A stretch of DNA of 64,000 nt from Chrysogorgia sp. JL179-B06 (lineage: Eukaryota; Cnidaria; Anthozoa; Scleralcyonacea; Chrysogorgiidae), in the NCBI GenBank assembly GCA_035772405.1, contig JAYKKM010000005.1, positions 723,501 through 787,500 on the forward strand. The letters are read 5' to 3'. How positions within the stretch are numbered: position 1 is the stretch's first letter; each line of letters begins with the position of its first letter. A program made the translations under genes and the position numbers. Of this stretch, positions 39,291 to 50,959 are shown piece after piece. A model generated the notes under the pieces. It saw only the letters and a program-made list of their open reading frames with translations. It did not search any database and was not told the origin of the DNA.

Positions 39291-39735
39291 CAGGATATCT
39301 CAAAAATTAATGAACAGATTGTCATGAAAGTTTGTAGAAGAGATGGTCATATACCAAGGACCAATCCATTAAATTTTAGTTCAATTTGGATGACAATTGG
39401 ATAAAATATTGATAAAAATCTGTCGGTAAGCTTCTCCGCGTAGAAGAAATTAATGAAAATGCTTGAATGCGCTCATTATCCCTTATATTATTCAAATCTT
39501 TAGTATTTGCAAACAAGCTGAATTCACAAAAAACAATGGACTTGAAGGAATAACATATAATTGTGCATAATATTTGAGTAGAAATGAGTGCAATGAAGCA
39601 TTTTATTCACTCTAGATAAAAGAAGTTTATAGACGTGTAGATCGTACATTGAACAACAACAATATTTTATTGTATATGAAAAAGTGTGGTCATGGTCATG
39701 CACCAGGACCAACCTCTTCAATAAATAACCCTGCG
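39291..39735. repeat. Dispersed repeat tail
   Basis: CAGGATATCTCAAAAATTAATGAACAG ... GTCATATACCAAGGACCAA resembles a common invertebrate repeat; related to the first 250 bp of the window. It ends with CCCTGCGGAGG at about 39729. Confidence 0.5.
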
Positions 39736-40317
39736 GAGGTTAGTTTTTATATATTTTAGCTTCACGAAGAATTGTAGACTGGTATCATCGCGATCATGAT
39801 GCCAGTAAACAACAACACAATAATATATTACGAGAACGTAAAAGTTATAAGAACTGGATTCAATTTTCGAAATTCAGAACATGGAAATTCTCAGAATTAC
39901 CCATGAAGGAGACATTTTCTCTTACTATTATAAGTCATTTTCTTACCGAGATCGATCTAAAACCGTTTTAAAATTAAAAAAGGACTAAATCTACAAAAAT
40001 TCGTAATATTGAAACTGGCTGATTTTCAAAAAAGCCGGGTTTTTAACGGTAATAACTTTGCAATTACTGTATACCTATTTTTAATCCTTTCTTACAGAGT
40101 TGAGGCTACACAACCCCACCGTTCCCGTCGAAAACGAATAACTGTCTCTGAGCTGCAGACCTGCAGTTCCAGTTTCACAACCACCCTAACCCTAAAAAAC
40201 ACTAAAGAAACAAAAAAGAACATTAAAAAACAACAAAACATTAAAAAACAACAAAAAACACTAAATTCCTAACCAACCCTAACCCCTAAAAACAGAGTTT
40301 GGTTAATATGCTAGCTG
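39736..40317. other. No gene; short AACA-rich repeats
   Basis: CATTAAAAAACAACAAAA-type direct repeats at about 40205-40265, flanked on both sides by CCCTAACCC-like strings. Confidence 0.4.
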
Positions 40318-40386
40318 TGAAGTTGCGAGTTGCGAGCTGCGAGTTGCGAGTTGCGAGTTGCGAGCTGCGAGTTGCGAGTTGCGAGT
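40318..40386. repeat. (GAGTTGC)n heptamer minisatellite
   Basis: Nine or so 7-bp units, GAGTTGC with GAGCTGC variants. The same unit in complement is at 57155-57215. Confidence 0.85.
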
Positions 40387-40442
40387 AAAATTAGTCTATT
40401 TTGGCAAGGGGTTTAGTAAAATCACAGGAATCTCAGCCGGTC

Positions 40443-40842
40443 ACATTCTCGTACCCAGATCCACGCGCTAATGCGCCAAGTGGCTCTGGGACACCCTGTA
40501 AATATGAGCGTTTTGATTGGTTTCAGAAAACAATGAAAATAATTCCAACGCAAATGACACGTCATTTGAAATTAATCCCCAGCGCGCAAATATTAATTGC
40601 TGCAATTGCATATATATGAGCGGAATATCGTATGGAAATAGCAACTCTTGTAAATTCTGTAACGCACCTATTCTTCAAATAAATGAAGTAGATTTATTCG
40701 GCACCATTGCCAAAAAGGAAAATATTATACGTGATTTAAAGATATTTGTTTGTATTAATCTTGATGTCGATCTTGATGTCGCGTTTGGAATGTCGTCACT
40801 GCGTCGCGAGGGGGAGTGCGAGGGCTCTGGGTACGAGAATGT
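40443..40842. mobile_element. Possible TIR element with a small frame inside
   Basis: Ends ATTCTCGTACCCAGA (40447) and complement (40842) are inverted copies. A 120-codon frame begins inside (40517) and includes CCNCIYMSGISYGNSNSCKF then CNAPI, a two-pair Cys spacing like a zinc ribbon. It may be chance. No target duplication seen. Confidence 0.4.
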
Positions 40843-40879
40843 CTCATTCACTGCTTGTCAGCTTGTGTCGCATTTTTGA

Positions 40880-42140
40880 ATAATTATAGTACCAGTACAT
40901 GTGTCAGTATATGTAAATTTTAGTAGGTAAGTGTAATCTGTTTATTAAAGTATGTTACAAGTTAGCCTCCTCCGCAGGCAACTTTTTTACTCTCAAACGG
41001 CGACATTTTCACGCTTTTAGACAAGGTGTTGACTGACAGTCTGACTGACAGAGATATAAGTTTGCCGAGTGAGAATGGTCAGGAAGAAAGTTGGAACGAG
41101 TAACAGAGGAATTCGAAGGGAGAGTTTTTTTCCAGATACTCTTTGTATGCCCTATTTAATTATCCGTCACGTTTTAATTCCCTGCTATCCCCTGTCTTTA
41201 AAGGTAGCAAATGTAATTCCTAATGTAAACAATGTGATTTGTTTACCTTTTTGAGCAAACTATATTCCCAAACACACGTTCTTAGTTAATATTTGGCATA
41301 ATTCCATTTCACTGACACTGTGCTTTTACATAGATTTACATGGATATGGATGAGAATTTCGATTTACAATATGTCAAACAACGCGAAATTTTTGGAAATT
41401 TTGTGTTCATTTTACGGCTTGTGACAACATATATTGACTCGTCTGTGTAAAATATAAAAAGACCTCCCTCTTTAATTTTTCAATTATTTAATTTCAATTC
41501 AATTTTCTTTTTTCTTTAATTTCAATTTTTGTGGAATATTTTTTTATATAAAATATAAACCGCCCGCCTCGTGGACATTTTCAAAATATAGTAATGAGAA
41601 TCAAGGAATTTGTTTTATGTGGCCTAATAGTTTTAACATTTTCATGGCAATTGGCGAATATGAGATTTCCATGAATACAAATTGAAATGCTCATCGTGTA
41701 CCTCATTTCGCAGTTTTTTAGAGGATTTATTTTCGCGATTTTCGTAGGCGAAATAGAAAAAAAAATGCACTGAACTTTGCGAAAGCTTTCTGAACAACAT
41801 ATTATTTGTTCGTAAACCGGCCTTTACTATATATACTTGTACGTATGGTTTAAGTCGAAAATTTTGCAAGTGTTAGAAATATCGCTTTACACTGGATGTT
41901 ACAAAAAACGTTAACATCTGCGAAGTTGAGAAGGCTCGTTCCTAGGGCGCGTGGGAGCGAAGGTAAGACCCTGAGTACGAGGTTGGGCTAGTAGTTGTCA
42001 CTAAATAACATAACAATAACACTAAACTAATAGCAAATACTGTCTGCAGAACTCAATGCGACGGTCGTTTCCCGTCAGCTCGAAATTTACGCACGCTGCT
42101 TGGTAGCATACAAGCGAATAAGGCGAAATCCGTTCCGCTG
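40880..42140. other. No gene recognised
   Basis: AT-rich. CCTCCTCCGCAGGCAAC at 40965 and ACCCTGAGTACGAGGTTG at 41969 resemble termini of the elements at 44481 and 57716, but no partner ends were found. Confidence 0.4.
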
Positions 42141-42193
42141 GGAACATCCCGTCTAGTGGAAAGCAGGGCATTTTTCACTAGACGGGATGTTCC
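42141..42193. repeat. Perfect 18-bp hairpin
   Basis: GGAACATCCCGTCTAGTG and its exact complement with a 17-nt loop. A partial third copy (CCGTCTGGTGGAAAGCA) lies at 42268. Confidence 0.85.
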
Positions 42194-42708
42194 GCGCGCC
42201 GTTGCATCTACTTTGTTTGTTTATAAAAGTATTTCTGCTCGATAGCCTACAAAACAAAGGAAAAATCCGTCTGGTGGAAAGCATTCAAAAATTAGACTGT
42301 TACTCTTAGTCTTCACATACGCATTCCGAAAGCGCAGAGAAATCGTCGATGCTGATCGGTTAAGAGCGACTCCATTACTTGTGGTATTGTGCACAATGAA
42401 GGCGTAAAAGAAGGTTGACGTCTGGAAATGCATTGTCTTTCACAGTGAAAGTACACATTTGCTTGTTTCCGCATAATCGCCGTCTTTTACGTATTCTCTC
42501 ATCATGTTCGAGACTACAACCAGGTCATGGGGTGGTGGTGGAATATGCCCACTCGGCTACGGTAGCTCCGCATCCATAGCATGTGCTCACTTGAGCGGCC
42601 AAAAGTAGAGTATATAAATCCAAAATGCTCCAGGAGAAGGAACAGGAAATTTTGGTGGTATTTCGAAGCAGGGTTGAGAATGACTCTGGGTTGGTCGTGG
42701 CAGCATGC

Positions 42709-42996
42709 CTAACTGTCCCTGCGAAAGGATCTGGACTGCGTCTGGATCTGTTGCTGGATCTGGATGCCCGATTGTCCCTGCAGGATCTGTTGCTGGATGC
42801 CCGATTGTCCCTGGATCTGTTGCTGGATGCCCGATTGTCCCTGGATCTGTTGCTGGATGCCCGACTGCGTCTGGATCTGGTGCTGGATGCCCGACTGTCC
42901 CCGGATGTGTTGCTGGATGCCCGACTGCATCTGGACTTGTTGCTGGTTACCATGATACACTGTACCCCCCTGATAAAAACCTTGCTGGATATCCAC
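42709..42996 (-). CDS. Uncertain Gln-rich repeat protein over a 30-bp minisatellite
   Basis: Six or seven 30-bp units at about 42740-42950 encode, in this frame, decapeptides of the form GIQQQIQGQS after a start MDIQQGFYQGGTVYHG. Upstream on the minus strand is an acceptor-like TGTGCAG at about 43006. Because the unit length is a multiple of three, five of six frames stay open, so coding status cannot be judged by openness. I favour this frame for its bias and start but do not recognise the protein. Confidence 0.35.
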   Translation of the reverse strand: MDIQQGFYQGGTVYHGNQQQVQMQSGIQQHIRGQSGIQHQIQTQSGIQQQIQGQSGIQQQIQGQSGIQQQILQGQSGIQIQQQIQTQSRSFRRDS

Positions 42997-42999
42997 CCC

Positions 43000-43469
43000 T
43001 GCACATCTCTAATATTTTGAACCATGATGCAGATTGACAAATGGCACTATAAAATTGACTAATATAACATAACACTTACTAGAAATACGTATCCGCAATA
43101 ATCCCCTCGCTCGCCTTTTCTACCACTTCTCCCACCCCACCCCACTCCACCCCTAGAGTTTCTTTTCCCATCCATGGTCCCAGACCGCCGCATATTTGTA
43201 TTTGTAGTCTCTGTCGATAAGAATTTGGACGTTATCTCGGCCAATATTTACTCGATTTCAATTCTGAAAACAGATTTGGAATTAACGAGTCCAAATACGT
43301 GCCCATAATATTGTATTATCGAACGTGTATAACCTTCGTAAAAACCCATTTATGTTGTTCGTCAGATCACCACTCGCCAATGGCCTCCTTCGCCCAAAAT
43401 CCAAATATTGTCCGATTCAAACGGTTTACCCAAAACGACTTTTTACTTCCTTATAAGGAGTTGGTGCTA
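43000..43469. other. No supported feature
   Basis: A G-rich stretch on the minus strand at 43100-43160 gives open frames (RNSRGGVGWGGRSGRKGERG) that could be a 5' exon of the repeat protein, but the phases do not join. Confidence 0.3.
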
Positions 43470-44480
43470 CCACACTCTAAAAACACTCTGGTGAAATAAT
43501 CCTGGTTATTTTAAATTAACACTATTTGAGTCAAAATCATTGCAGCCAACCAGTCTGCCTGGTCAGTTTGTACACCATAAATACCTCATTCAGTTTTAAC
43601 CACGTTCCTGGTAGAAATTAGTGAGTGACGCAATAAACGCAACGGACGTTCGCGTAAAGCGCTTGTATTAAATTAAGCGAAATGGCGGAGCATTTCAGCG
43701 TTGATTAAAGTCTAAAGAGGGGAGTTTTAACTTTGGTTTTTCGGTGCATGTATGCTGTTTACGGGAATAAATGGCGAAATAAAATTCAAACAGGAGAGTA
43801 CAGCGGAAAATCCAGAATATCCAATCAGGTAACCAAAAGTTTGTTGACTACCATAATATATCCTTTGGATTGAGACATTTAGTATAGTCTCGTAAAATGT
43901 GTATTCCTTATAATAAACCTATATTATACATATCACATATGCTTATTTCAATCGTATATATTTTTTAATTAGGTGTCGCACGAACGCTCCAATGAATCAA
44001 TGGATTCCGTCAAATATATATTGCAGATCTCATCGTTGTATTATGACAAACTCTTTCAATGTACTCATTGAACTTATATACTTGCTTTCAACGACTAACC
44101 AGGTCTTAGAGGAATGTATTAATATAATTAACTGTATAAAGACAAAACATATGCTAACAATTATCTCCTAGGGGCATTTATATCAAATGTGCTACTTTAT
44201 ATTTATTTTATAATAAAAGTCAACATTTATATTAAAAGTGTCACATTGTTCAAGATAAGATATATGCCCAGTGACGGCGTTTTGCCGGCGCCTTTTTCTG
44301 CACGTTGTCGGAGAAGAAACATGAACAACTAGAAGTCTGTTTACCAGAATATGGATAATTTTGTCAAAGAGAAACTCGCGGGATGGAATGGAATTTATCA
44401 CCTCTATAAGTGATATATTTGAAGGTGAGACTATAGTTTGTAGGTAAATTCAAGTAGCTAATACAATTGCATATTTGTGT

Positions 44481-44577
44481 CACTCTCCTCCGCAGAGGCT
44501 TCTTGCGCTTTTTTAGAGTTCGGGTAATACTTATTTTTGGTGGGCTATTATTAAAGAAGCCTCTGCGGAGGAGAGTG
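44481..44577. mobile_element. 97-bp MITE with 9-bp target duplication
   Basis: Perfect 24-bp TIRs starting CACTCTCCTCCGCAGAGGC. TATTTGTGT flanks both sides (44472-44480 and 44578-44586). Confidence 0.8.
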
Positions 44578-44589
44578 TATTTGTGTGTA

Positions 44590-45452
44590 TAATTAAGGAC
44601 TGGTCATGAAGTAAAGTAAGTATGTGCTCATGTGCTTGGGTGGGTCGGAGGGGAATATGAATGGTCAACAGTTTCTGGGACTATATATACGATTACTAAA
44701 ATCATGGATATTCAGCTTTATATCTGAAACTTTTAGTATTAATTCTTGAATTACAAATAGTCTAGCAAAAACACTGATAAATGTGTTAATCAGAACGTGC
44801 GGAAATGGAAGCGCTTCAAATGCACAGTAATTTTTCTTAAAGTCAAAATGCAGCCGTTAAACTGCAGCGCTTCTGCATTACAAATTGGTGAAATAATTTA
44901 AGAAAACAGATACATTGCGCTGGATGTTTGATATTTATCAGGGCGCATATAGCGCGCAGCGCTCCATGCATATTTAGCGCCGTGTGATTGTTTTGCAACG
45001 CACATGCGGTGTTCGGCGTATATGTAGCCGACTTTTCTTAATCGGTGAGAATCAAATACATTGTGACATGGATTATGAAGAACTAACGCAATACCCAATA
45101 GTCGCTTAGAATAATTATTTCCCTGTAGACAAGACTATAGCAGTAAATCCTATGTTATAGTACTAGATTGATCAACACCTGTCATGCGCGGAAATAACAA
45201 AAATATTTTGTTAAGAACATACACAGACAGTCTGATGATTGCCATATAACGATAATTAAAAACTTTGTCAACTCAGGATCTAATTCAAAATGTAGAACTC
45301 CATAGTAAAGGCAATATATAAGTAAATATTCCAGAGGTTTATCAAAATTAAAAGAAAACCAAGCTTCTGCTTCATGGAGAGTATTAAAAACATGCATGTC
45401 AACTGATAACGCGGAGGCGCCGAGATTGTATCGGCTTTTCCGCTTGTCGGTG
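44590..45452. other. No gene recognised
   Basis: AT-rich with palindrome-like GCGC motifs near 44945-45010. Small minus-strand frames are not supported. Confidence 0.35.
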
Positions 45453-45458
45453 TGAAAC

Positions 45459-46375
45459 TATGGAAGGCCATCGCCACCAAAAATACATGGAATGTAAAGC
45501 GGCGAAGCATACTTTGAACTGGTCTAGTGTAGTTAGAGATGGTACAGCAATCACTGTCGAAATGGTATAGCACAAACTTACTTGGTATAGCATAATATCG
45601 ATTGGTTTAGCTTGACTATGTGGATTGATCTAGCGTAAACTGAATTGGTCTAGCTAAAACTAGATTGGTTCAGCAAAATTCAGTTGATTGGTCTAGCTAA
45701 AACAGGATTGGTCCAGCTAAAACAGGATTGGTGTGTGCGTAATAGGGGATCGGTCTAGCTAAAACAGGATTGGTATAGGTAATAGGGGATCGGCCTAGCT
45801 AAAAGTGAATTGGTTTAGCTAAAAGTGAATTGGTCTAGCTAAAAGTGAATTGGTTTAGCTAAAAGTGAATCGGTCTAGCTAAAAGTGAATTGGTCTAGCT
45901 AAAAGTGAATTGGTCTAGCTAAAAATGAATCGGTCTAGCTAAAAGTGAATCGGTCTAGCTAAAAGTGAATTGGTCTAGCTAAAGGTGAATTGGTCGAGCT
46001 AAAGGTGAATTGGTCTAGCTAAAAGTGAATTGGTCTAGCTAAAAGTGAATTGGTCGAGCTAAAGGTGAATTGGTCTAGCTAAAAGTGAATCGGTCGAGCT
46101 AAAGGTGAATTGGTCTAGCTAAAAGTGAATTGGTCTAGCTAAAAGTGAATTGGTTTAGCTAAAAGTGAATTGGTCTAGCTAAAAGTGAATTGGTCGAGCT
46201 AAAATTAATTTGGTCCAGCTAAAAGTGAATTGGTCTAGCTAAAAGTGAATTGGTCGAGCTAAAAGTAAATTGGTGTGGCAAAACAGGATTGGCTAGCCAA
46301 AACAGGATTGGATGGGCAAATGTGACAAATGTGATTGTTTTATTAAGTTGGTCCAGCTAAAAGTGGATTGGTATA
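45459..46375 (+). repeat. Left arm: outer domain plus 20-bp array
   Basis: The outer domain is 45459-45795. Then unit TTGGTCTAGCTAAAAGTGAA repeats in strict 20-bp register to about 46285, with variants TTTAGCT, TCGAGCT and AAGGTGAA. It closes with looser copies containing AAAACAGGATTGG. Confidence 0.93.
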
Positions 46376-46554
46376 ATATTTTATAGTGAGTATTGATGCA
46401 CAAGAAAATATGTTTATAATATATAATTATTATAAAGTATTGACATGTTCTTGTGTACTGTTCACGACCACATAATACTTTGACCTATAGTGAAAGGCTA
46501 TTTGTTTTAAAAGTATGAAAAAAATTGTGAAATAAACGTTAAATAAACGTGTGA

Positions 46555-46897
46555 ATGGAACAACGTCCTGACCAACGCCAACGGGCTGAATTTTCAGACG
46601 CGATTGAAAAAGTGATACACGATATTTCAGTTCATCGAACAGCAGCTGTTGTACAACAGAATCATCATATTTTATCTGCATGTGCTTTGAGACTGGAAGT
46701 ACTTGCTGAGACAGCTTTGGCTATTGTTGACATCCCACTAGAAGTTGTAGATCTTTTGAACCAAGCAAGAGCATATTTAAAAGAAGCAGATTGTTTATCA
46801 CCTGGACACATCTCTTACCAAGCACCATCAGTTACAAATGGAGAGAGAGGAAGACCAAAATTTTTAATTTCAGAGGAGCAGCTACAATTTTTTAAAG
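46555..46897 (+). CDS. Integrase exon 1
   Basis: Starts MEQRPDQRQRAEFSDAIEKV, a helical N-terminal domain (VHRTAAVVQQNHHILSACAL; VDLLNQARAYLKEAD). Ends at AAAG with donor GTACAG, leaving one base that completes GAT with exon 2. Confidence 0.8.
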
Positions 46898-49143
46898 GTA
46901 CAGTGTATATATATATATATATATATTTTGTCTGGGTATGGTTAAGAGATTGACCCAAATTGACAAATAGTTTGAAACCTGTGAATCTATATTTATTCCC
47001 CAATCCTACAAGATAAGTATAGTTGTTTTCAGTGCATAAGAGAGAAGCTTGTTTTCAAATAATTCAGTGATTGTTTAGATTTTTTTGGCAACAGAACGTT
47101 TTCCACTACTGTGAGTATAACAACTAAACTAGAATGCTAGATACAGTATGTTCTTTGAGAGACAGTAAGATATTTTTGGCTAGTTTCACCAATGTTTAAA
47201 ACTAAATCATTCTGATCAGGAAACAAGCTTCACTTATCTGCACTGAAAATATCTTCTTATGTTGTAATAAAGAAATGCTAGGAAATGAATAAGTGCCCAC
47301 TATTCCTCAAGATGGCAAATATCTAGATGATACCTAAGTAGGACCTCCATAATTACTGTAATAAACAATTATTGCAATATACTTATTTCTATTATTTAAA
47401 AAAATATTTAACTTTATTGCAGTTAACTTCTATTTATAGACAGGAGTACATCTCGAAGATGAATCCGGAGAAATATATCCTGAGGGGTTATAATATTGTG
47501 TCGAATATAAATTATATATGATAGCTGAAACAACCTTGAATACTTTTCTAATAACCGAACAATTTCCTTGTTATGTGATTCTTGAGGTGAAACATTCATA
47601 TTCCTCCATTGTTATAATAGCCTCAATTTTTGGTTTTGCACATGGTATACTCATGAATTTAAATACCTAGCTATATTATTTTATAAAATAAGTCATGTCT
47701 TACGCACGCTGTGATTGGTCAGTTACCGTGTTTATATCAGGCTATATAACATGGATGGATTACGCCATCGTGATACGCCATCAATTAGCCATCATACGCC
47801 ATCAATTAGCCATCATACGCCATCAATTAGCCATCGTACGCCATCAATTAGCCATCATACGCCATCAATTAGACATCACGGTGTCATCATACGCAGTAAG
47901 GAGAATTTACGTGTTGATAAAAAAGATATTTGTACATTTTATTTGCTTTCTACGGGTTATTTTATAAAATAAATAGAAAACATTTTTATCCGTGTTCCCA
48001 TACGTTATATAAACACTCGTGGAAGTTTGGGAGAACTCGAAATCGCGTGGAAACACTCGCCCTACGGGCTCGTGTTCCCACTATGATTTCTCGTTCTCCC
48101 AAACTTCCACTCGTGTTTATATAACTGTATGTAAACACGGAAAATGTTTTCTATTTCTTAAATATAGCTTATACTGTACATGCAGTATATTATATTATGA
48201 GAATGCATACCATTTTCAATTCTGGTGGGAGGTTAGGGTTATGAAGTTGAAGGCAAGGGTTAGAAAGACACTTAGTTTTGGGGGGTTAGGAAAATAAACA
48301 CTTAGGGTGGGTTAGGATTGGTGTGTTCTAGAATCGTACAATCTATAAATACATGTATTGATAATTCCTGGAACTTTTACAATTTGTAATTGTTGTAAAT
48401 TCTAGATAGGAGAAAATATGCTGATATGATTACCTATACAAGTTCTAAAATATTGGTGTATTATGGTGGCTGAAATATTTAAATGTTTCATTCACCCTCT
48501 GACAAAGGAAATATTATAGCAAATATATGATTAAATATATTTTTGGAAAATCAATAGTACGTTTGATACTTTTTTTTATTCACTATTTTATTTTATTTTT
48601 TAGATCACAACTTTACGCAAAACGATATTGCCTTGATGATTGGTGTAAGCAAAAGAACGGTGGAAAACCGAATGGCTGAATATCATATGACCAATAGAAG
48701 CCGATACAGCAACATTGACGATGATATATTGGATGTTTACATTGAGCGCATAATTGCATATTTACCTCGATCAGGTACTTTTCAGATTTTGGTGTATTTA
48801 GCATTTATATAATCCTTGAGGTAGTATATAGTATCAAGATAGGATAAAAAATATTTTGTATAGTGTGATGCAGTTACTATTCAGTGTTGATACGGTAGAA
48901 CCAAGGTTGGACAAATACGGTATCTCGACCGGGAATACAATATTCCAAGAAATTACTGGGAATGCAAGAATTACATAAAAAGTCGGACAAGCATTAATAC
49001 TATATATATAGTGACATTGTTTGTGTGCTTTTTATTAGTTTGTGAGCTTTTTATTTATTTTGCCCGATAATTAGACAGCACTGACCAGTTTTAAAATCAG
49101 ACGAGTGCAACATGGTAAAAATGTTAGCCTTTGATAGGCTTTA

Positions 49144-49189
<46 letters not shown>

Positions 49190-50955
49190 GGCTTTACTTT
49201 TAGGTTTTGTTGTCAGACATTCATGAGTATATTGTTTATTTTCATCATTAACAGGGATAAAAACGATAGAAGGTGAGTTGGTGGCAGAAGGTATTCGGGT
49301 TCAAAGGCATCGACTACGAAGCTCAATAAAGAGAGTGGACCCTGTTGGTCGTAGACTGCGTGCATTCACGAATATTCGCAGACGGGTTTACAACGTACAC
49401 TCCCCTTTGGCACTTTGGCATATTGACGGCAACCACAAGCTCATTAGGTACCTTATTAGTATACACCTGGTTTTGTTTGTAAATACAGGCACATGTAATT
49501 GTTGCTAGACATATTTAACGTGTTGATCATCCAACGTTAATACGAAACCCAATTATTTGAAGTAAGGATTGTTAATACGGAGGATCAACTGGGTTAGCAT
49601 GCTTGTAGAGTCCTGTCACATATTCTCTGCATAATTGGTAAGTTACGATAATTGCCCTGAAGACAGCTAGGAGTTTCACCATAGTTTTTAAGAGACCTTG
49701 TAACTTGTTTATTCTCCGAAATATAATTGCGACTATTATCACACATGTTAATTGTGGTATTTTTTAGAACATAAAGGCTCGTTCTACAGTATGTACAGAT
49801 CATGACCGCATCTTGTTAAAGGGTAGTCCACTACAGTCGCAGTGAACTTAGAAACTCTTGCAACTAATACTGCATCACATAAATATATTTTAATTGCATG
49901 CGAACATTTGCAGCAAGTTGCTAACCGGTTGTTGCGATATATAGAAGAGGTTTAATTGATAATTGGGTTAGCGGAATTATATTATATTTATTTCTATTTA
50001 TTATATTTATTTCTATTTTATATTATATGGTTATTTGAAACTTCATATTCAAGGTGGAGATTCGTTGTTCATGGGTGCATTGATGGATACAGTCGTGCAA
50101 TAATGTATCTCGCATGTAGCCAAGATAACACTTCGGCGACAGTGTTAAATTTGTTTACAGAGGCTGTCGCCAAATGGGGTCTTCCATCACGAGTTAGAGC
50201 TGATATGGGTGTAGAAAACAGAGACGTTGCACGATACATGCTATCCCATCCTGCCAGAGGGCCTGGGAGAGGAAGTTTTATCACTGGAAAAAGTGTGCAT
50301 AACTCGCGTATAGAACGGCTTTGGCGAGATGTGTTCCAAGTTTCCATTTCTGTTTTCTACGATCTTTTCCACGCTTTGGAGAGTGATGGAATTTTGAACC
50401 CAGATAACGATGACCAATTATTCTGCCTTCATTTTGTATACACTCCCATAATCAACGACATCCTGGGGAAGTTTGCGAGATCATGGCTAAACCATAAGAT
50501 AAGGACAGCCGGTAACAAAACACCACTGCAACTTTTTCTCATGGGTATGCAGCAAATAGGAGGAGAACATGGAGTTGTGGCTTCAGAATACTTCAATAGT
50601 TTTTAGCGAGGTACGTGAAGTCATAAAAATAACACAACCTACACATATGGAATCACTAAACTACTAGAGCATTATAAATAAGCTTTGAAAAAAATCTGAG
50701 CAATTATAAAAATGTCATTTTCAGGAGGAATTGAGAGAGTATGGTGTGGATCCCTTTGGTAACCTTCCAGACGATGTACATGTTAACGAAGAAAATGCAA
50801 TTTTAGTCCCAGAAATAATCTGCCCACTTAATGCAACACAATTCCAGAGTTTTGAAAATCATATGTCTAATGTTCGTGGAGCAGGTCCTTGGGATATAGC
50901 GCCTTATTTACGTGCGGTGGAGACCCTTGATGAAATTTTACATGCTGTTTTCTAA
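46555..50955 (+). CDS. Transposase-like DDE integrase gene, five exons
   Basis: Exons 46555-46897, 48604-48774, 49255-49447, 50054-50610 and 50725-50955, all with GT/AG ends. Phases agree across the first three junctions. Exon 2 encodes a helix-turn-helix (IALMIGVSKRTVENRMAEY). The DDE residues are in LWHIDGNHKL (exon 3), RVRADMGVEN and HNSRIERLWRDVF (exon 4). The C-terminal exon reads YGVDPFGNLPDDVHVNEENA. The total is about 497 codons if a single extra T in the T run at 50600-50604 is discounted; as written, exon 4 meets a stop at 50604. It would bind the arms and catalyse strand transfer in the nucleus. Confidence 0.85.
47757..47876. repeat. 21-bp minisatellite in integrase intron 1
   Basis: Five units of CATACGCCATCAATTAGCCAT. 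Confidence 0.9.
47945..48165. mobile_element. Palindromic MITE-like insertion in integrase intron 1
   Basis: Arms share ATAGAAAACATTTT and CTCGTGTTTATATAAC/GTTATATAAACACTCG, then GAAGTTTGGGAGAAC and its complement around GCCCTACGGGC. Absence of this from other copies of the element would mark it as a later insertion. Confidence 0.6.
48604..48774 (+). CDS. Integrase exon 2, helix-turn-helix
   Basis: Acceptor ATTTTTTAG, donor GTACTT. Reads HNFTQNDIALMIGVSKRTVE then NRMAEYHMTNRSRYSNIDD: a helix-turn-helix of the kind that precedes IS3-type cores. Confidence 0.85.
49148..49190. repeat. Microsatellite (ATT)n
   Basis: About fourteen perfect trinucleotides in integrase intron 2. Confidence 0.9.
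49255..49447 (+). CDS. Integrase exon 3, first catalytic Asp
   Basis: Acceptor CATTAACAG, donor GTACCT. Reads GIRVQRHRLRSSIKRVDPVG and ends PLALWHIDGNHKL; the Asp in WHIDGN is the first residue of the DDE triad. Confidence 0.85.
50054..50610 (+). CDS. Integrase exon 4, catalytic core, 1-nt frameshift near its end
   Basis: Begins RWRFVVHGCIDGYSRAIMYL; second Asp in RADMGVENRD; Glu in HNSRIERLWRDVF. A stop appears at 50604 just after FNSF, seven bases short of a consensus donor (GAG|GTACGT). Removing one T from the five-T run would put the donor in phase with exon 5, so this is a recent frameshift or a base-call error in a homopolymer. Confidence 0.85.
50725..50955 (+). CDS. Integrase exon 5, C-terminus
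   Basis: Acceptor CATTTTCAG. Reads EELREYGVDPFGNLPDDVHV ... ILVPEIICPLNATQ and ends at a TAA at 50953. The YGVDPFG/LPDD pattern is the usual end of this integrase family. Confidence 0.78.
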   Translation, partial: EELREYGVDPFGNLPDDVHVNEENAILVPEIICPLNATQFQSFENHMSNVRGAGPWDIAPYLRAVETLDEILHAVF

Positions 50956-50959
50956 ATCA

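Noticed and set aside
39034..39404. Open frames of Cys/Leu/Ser/Val and Thr/Asp/Arg/Gln repeats
   Set aside because: Direct consequence of the (TCTG)n tract; a stop-free tetranucleotide repeat.
45640..46285. A CRISPR array (20-bp repeats) at 45.6 and 53.3 kb
   Set aside because: Units are head-to-tail without unique spacers, the DNA is eukaryotic, and both arrays are mirror arms of one transposon.
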